From: Welwitschia mirabilis
Lineage: Eukaryota; Gnetophyta; Gnetopsida; Welwitschiales
Assembly (NCBI GenBank): GCA_051453625.1
Contig: JBOZIK010000001.1
Location: forward strand, 282,390,794 to 282,425,627
Length of the DNA: 34,834 bases
Direction: 5' to 3'
The notes under the pieces: model-generated
Database searches by the model: none
Seen by the model: only the letters and a program-made list of their open reading frames with translations
Told to the model about the DNA's origin: nothing
Translations under genes and position numbers: made by a program
Shown: positions 31,528 through 34,834 of the stretch, one piece after another
Layout of the letters: the number at the start of each line of letters is the position of its first letter
Position numbering within the stretch: position 1 is the stretch's first letter

Positions 31528-31804
31528 TGCGGTGTGTATTTGTGTAAGTGCTTAAGTTTAAAAGGATTCTGTCATTCATAAAATAAATAGATATCTCACA
31601 CAATACAACATACTAGTATGAGTGGAAGTAAACTCGAAATGTCGTATTCACATTGAAGAATATGAGATGAGACTCGGATTTCTTTGTAAAAGAAATATAG
31701 AAACCACAAATAAATAACAAATTAAAGGAAATAAATTACATTGTAAAACACAAGATGTAACTAATCTAAATGAAATGAAAAATAAAATTAAAACAACTTG
31801 CTTT

Positions 31805-31822
31805 CAGCCTTAATAAAGGCTG
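31805..31822. other. Perfect 7 bp hairpin with tetraloop
   Basis: CAGCCTT (31805-31811), loop AATA, AAGGCTG (31816-31822). Lies within the LTR-like segment. Confidence 0.6.
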
Positions 31823-32243
31823 TCCTTGATAATCTATATCATCCAAAAAATTATCACTAGACTAAGGGAAACATAGACTATAAGGGTTATCAGAAAATAT
31901 ACAATACAAATATGAAAATAAAATAACATTTATATTAAGAATGAGTAATAAGAATCTGGATTACAAAATACTCAAGCTTCAATAGAGGATACATAAGCCT
32001 CCACCAAAGGAATGTATTTCTGCAATACTCAAGATGGATCTCCCATCCTTCGATGTCATGTCACGAGAATTTCCACTGTCATAAAGATAAGAAGGGGAGT
32101 TGAAGGGGAACTTATTTATAATAACTCATAGTAAGAAAAGACAAATAGAAGGAATGGCTAGGCATACTTATTTACATAAATGAAATGGATGAAATGGTCA
32201 AAGGTCACTGTTAGAGTCAATTACATGTCAGTGTCATTCTGAC

Positions 32244-32259
32244 TATCATCTAGATGATA
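32244..32259. other. 16 bp perfect palindrome
   Basis: TATCATCTAGATGATA is its own reverse complement. It lies in the LTR-like segment next to degenerate GATGAC...CTCATTA...ACGAT duplications (32264-32320). Confidence 0.6.
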
Positions 32260-32482
32260 ATGGGGATGACAACTCATTATAAACGATAACTCAGAATGAT
32301 GACTCATTAACGATTCATAAGTGCACATTAGCAACTAGCAGTGTTGTCATCCTACTTATTGTGGGGATGATAGAGGGGACAATGGTCTTTTTAATCATAT
32401 TTTTAAGGAGAAACTTAGTATTTTTATCCATAATCCTTCTCTAGATATATATGCATTAGAATGTACCTTTAATACATCAAAT

Positions 32483-32619
32483 TTGGATAATAATTGCACA
32501 TTTTCAATATCTTCTATTATTTCTCCAAAATCCTCAAAATTGCACCTTAATTTATATAAAAGTCCTATAAAATAACTCATAAACCCTCATGAAATAACCA
32601 CAAATTGTCAGCACAACAT
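32483..32619 (-). repeat. Distal end repeat of the LTR-like segment, copy A
   Basis: Matches 34135-34274. Shared blocks: ATTTCTCCAAAATCCTCAAA, then AATTACAC/AATTGCAC, then AAAAGTCCTA, then AAATAACCACAAATTG, ending GCACAACATA against GTGCAACATA. Both copies stop matching right after this end, which supports a real element boundary. Confidence 0.75.
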
Positions 32620-34034
32620 ATTACTACATGAAAGAATAATTAGTCTTATAGGAGTGTTAAAATAATGTTGATGTTAATATTTGTACAAAGGTATGAAAGA
32701 ATATGTATTATTTGGTAGGTTTTTGTGTTGTAATTATTGTATAATTTCATCTTTTCCTTTTGACATACAAATTATTTTTACATGGATTTTTCTTAGTTTT
32801 TAAAATCTTTTCTTAAATATTATCTTCTTCATAATGTTTTCCCCATTATTTTTCTCTATTAGAGAATGATTTTTGCATAGTTGATTTATTTGAATATTGT
32901 TATAGCTTTAACATGTAACTCTTCATGTAGTAATGGCTATGACAAAGAATAAATGATGTAGGAAATGATGAAGGAAAAATAATGATAGGAAAAATAATCA
33001 GGTATACTAATTAATTTTATTGTGATTTAAGATCATGAAAAATTAAACATCAAAGTTATTGTTAACATTTGTAATAATGTCATTTATGACATCAATGCAT
33101 AGACAAGGCTGTAAAGATGACATCATTTCATACTAAGTAATACTAACATAAAGAACTAGTTATAAGTTTATTTAATTATTTAAGAAAATAATTAAGAAAT
33201 ATTAAAATCTTAGGTTTTTAAACTTTAGACAAGAACTAAACTAGTATAATATATAGGCATAGGCTAGACTATTAAGTTTTATTAGATTAAAATTAGAGAT
33301 GATTAGATTGGAGTTGGATTATTATTTAAGATTAGTAGTAACATATTCTTGCTTTTTTCCATTATAAATATCTCATATTTGATCATTTATTATGAAATAA
33401 TTATTATTAATTAAGTTTCTTATTATAATACTTCCATTCTAGTTTGTTTTTATTACCTTAAAGATATTTTCAACTTGATAACTAGTGTTTGAAGGAGCTT
33501 CTATAATCTTATGTTATACAATAAAACTTTATTACTAGGATTAAAACATTTCCTCTTAATCTTTGTAGTATCATAATAATTTAATTATTTATTTATAATT
33601 AATTATCACTTTATCACATAATATCTAATCCCCTATAACTCCTGTGGTTGTAGTATACTCTTTGAAATGTTATCATCATTATCTAAATTTTATTTTTTAC
33701 TTTAACTTTCAAGATTTATGTTAATATACTATCAGTAGTACATATTGTTTTTCATAGAAGAGTATATCCTAACAAATTTTTACATCTTGTCCTATATTCC
33801 CATAATGCATTGTTTAACTTCTTATTAGAATTATCTATCTTGACTAGTATTCTTATAATTTCTTAATTGACGTTATTAACTTGTCCATTTATTTGATACG
33901 TATTCATAATATTATTTATTATTCCTAATAATTTCATTAACTTCTTCATTAATGCAAATCATGTAATTACTAATAAGAACTTATAAATGATCAAAACATC
34001 GTAAAATATGTTTTCTAGTTAACTAGATAAGAGT
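32619..34034. other. AT-rich DNA, no gene seen
   Basis: Neither the rest of the interrupted integrase nor any other domain was recognised. If 31528-32618 and 34135-34273 are two LTRs of one element, this is its decayed internal region. Confidence 0.4.
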
Positions 34035-34134
34035 NNNNNNNNNNNNNNNNNNNNNNNNNNNNNNNNNNNNNNNNNNNNNNNNNNNNNNNNNNNNNNNNNN
34101 NNNNNNNNNNNNNNNNNNNNNNNNNNNNNNNNNN
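34035..34134. other. Assembly gap, 100 N
   Basis: Lies directly in front of the second copy of the LTR end, and so hides where that copy begins. Confidence 0.95.
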
Positions 34135-34274
34135 AATCTGGGTAAGAATTACACATTTCTGAGATCTTCTATCATTTCTCCAAAATCCTCAAAATTACAC
34201 TTAAACCTGTGTAAAAGTCCTACAAAATAACCCATAAAACCCCATCAAATAACCACAAATTGGCAGTGCAACAT
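34135..34274 (-). repeat. Distal LTR end repeat, copy B
   Basis: Direct-orientation copy of 32483-32619, cut at its left by the gap. It ends TGCAACATA. It may be the second LTR of the same element or an independent insertion. Confidence 0.7.
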
Positions 34275-34834
34275 AGTTTTCCACTTAGCCTGTATAAGTT
34301 CTTAATAAGAAAAAAGTAAAAAACAATAATTATGTGCCCTTTTTTTTTCAAAAGATAAATCTAGAAATTACAAAACAAGCTGATAAAACACATCACATAG
34401 ATAAATAACAGGTAATGCATAATGTGTATGAAAATTTTGAAAATTTTATCTCATGAAATATCTGAATTAAGTTAAAATTTTTGAAAATGAGCCTTGAAAA
34501 TGGGTCTCTACCCCCAGTCCATAAAATAAAAAGCAATACGTCTTGTATTGGAAAATAAAGCAAAGAAGGTAGATGGGAGTACGAAGGCAGGTAAAGGCGG
34601 ATAACTTTTTGAAATGAAGTACAACGCTGAGTAATGTTAGATTTGAAAAATGTAGATCTATGAAATATTTTGAGAATTTAAGAAAAAGAGTGGATAATAA
34701 AAATGTTTCATCACAAAAATGATTAAGAGAAGTGCTTATAACACCAAAAATAAATTTTATTAATAAAATGTAATTAAGCAAGAAATCTGCTTTTATTAAA
34801 AACCAAATAAGAAAAACATGATGATGAGAAAATA
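34275..34834. other. AT-rich DNA to the window end, no gene seen
   Basis: An antisense frame of 104 codons (34781-34467) is Leu/Phe-rich with no recognisable domain. I treat it as chance. Confidence 0.4.

Larger units (their letters stand above)
31528..32618 (-). mobile_element. LTR-like insertion disrupting the integrase, ~1.1 kb
   Basis: Starts TGCGGTGTG and ends CAGCACAACA on the + strand, weakly inverse ends. Near the left edge, CTAGTATGAGTGGAAGTAAA and a TCGTATTCACATTG segment look like the antisense of a gypsy LTR 3' end, so the minus strand is the likely orientation. The right-hand 135-140 bp recur at 34135-34273. No PBS precedes it, so it would be a 3' or solo LTR. No clean target-site duplication was found (ACTAT before, TATTA after). 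The integrase does not resume after it. Confidence 0.45.

Noticed and set aside
32395-32580. 61-codon minus-strand ORF
   Set aside because: Lies inside the LTR-like block and its repeated end; no domain.
34467-34781. 104-codon minus-strand ORF at the window end
   Set aside because: No recognisable domain, and Leu/Phe-rich composition as expected by chance in AT-rich DNA.

Overview
The window looks like repeat-rich nuclear DNA of a flowering plant from a draft scaffold. Evidence is very high A+T, seven N gaps, no operons or dense ORFs, and remnants of plant-type Ty1/copia and Ty3/gypsy retrotransposons. I see no intact host gene. The species cannot be named from what is visible.

Layout. 1-600: 3' end of a + strand LTR element (polypurine tract plus a short ~243 bp LTR), preceded by a 4 x ~34 bp tandem repeat. 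600-3580: mostly featureless AT-rich DNA with two tRNA-derived, SINE-like segments. 3580-6438: a short minus-strand copia-type element with two diverged LTRs, a PPT and a decayed initiator-tRNA-Met PBS. 7030-10300: pol of a + strand Athila-like Ty3/gypsy element (protease, RT, RNase H, integrase). 12350-13000: an LTR-like promoter region with a TATA box and three 24 bp repeats. 14060-20432: a large minus-strand copia element with gag, protease, integrase, RT, RNase H, PBS and a 5' LTR carrying ~66 bp repeats. 20520-22500: a decayed coding-like stretch of unknown family, probably the least explained part of the window. 25380-31527: a second + strand Athila-like element with LTR end, PBS, gag, protease, RT, RNase H and integrase. 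Its integrase is cut off at 31528 by another LTR-like segment (31528-32618), whose distal end recurs at 34135-34273.

None of the elements can be autonomous. Reading frames are broken by many stops and frameshifts, and several catalytic codons have changed. Most of those changes are G->A or C->T (Asp to Asn, Glu to Lys, tryptophan or glutamine codons to stops), which fits long decay of cytosine-methylated, silenced repeats. RT catalytic motifs survive in the large copia element and in the second Athila-like element, so these two decayed less than the first. I found no new biological system. The best leads are an artefactual gap, a compact LTR element, in-frame duplications inside RT, tandem repeats in LTR promoters, and the unclassified stretch at 20.5-22.5 kb.
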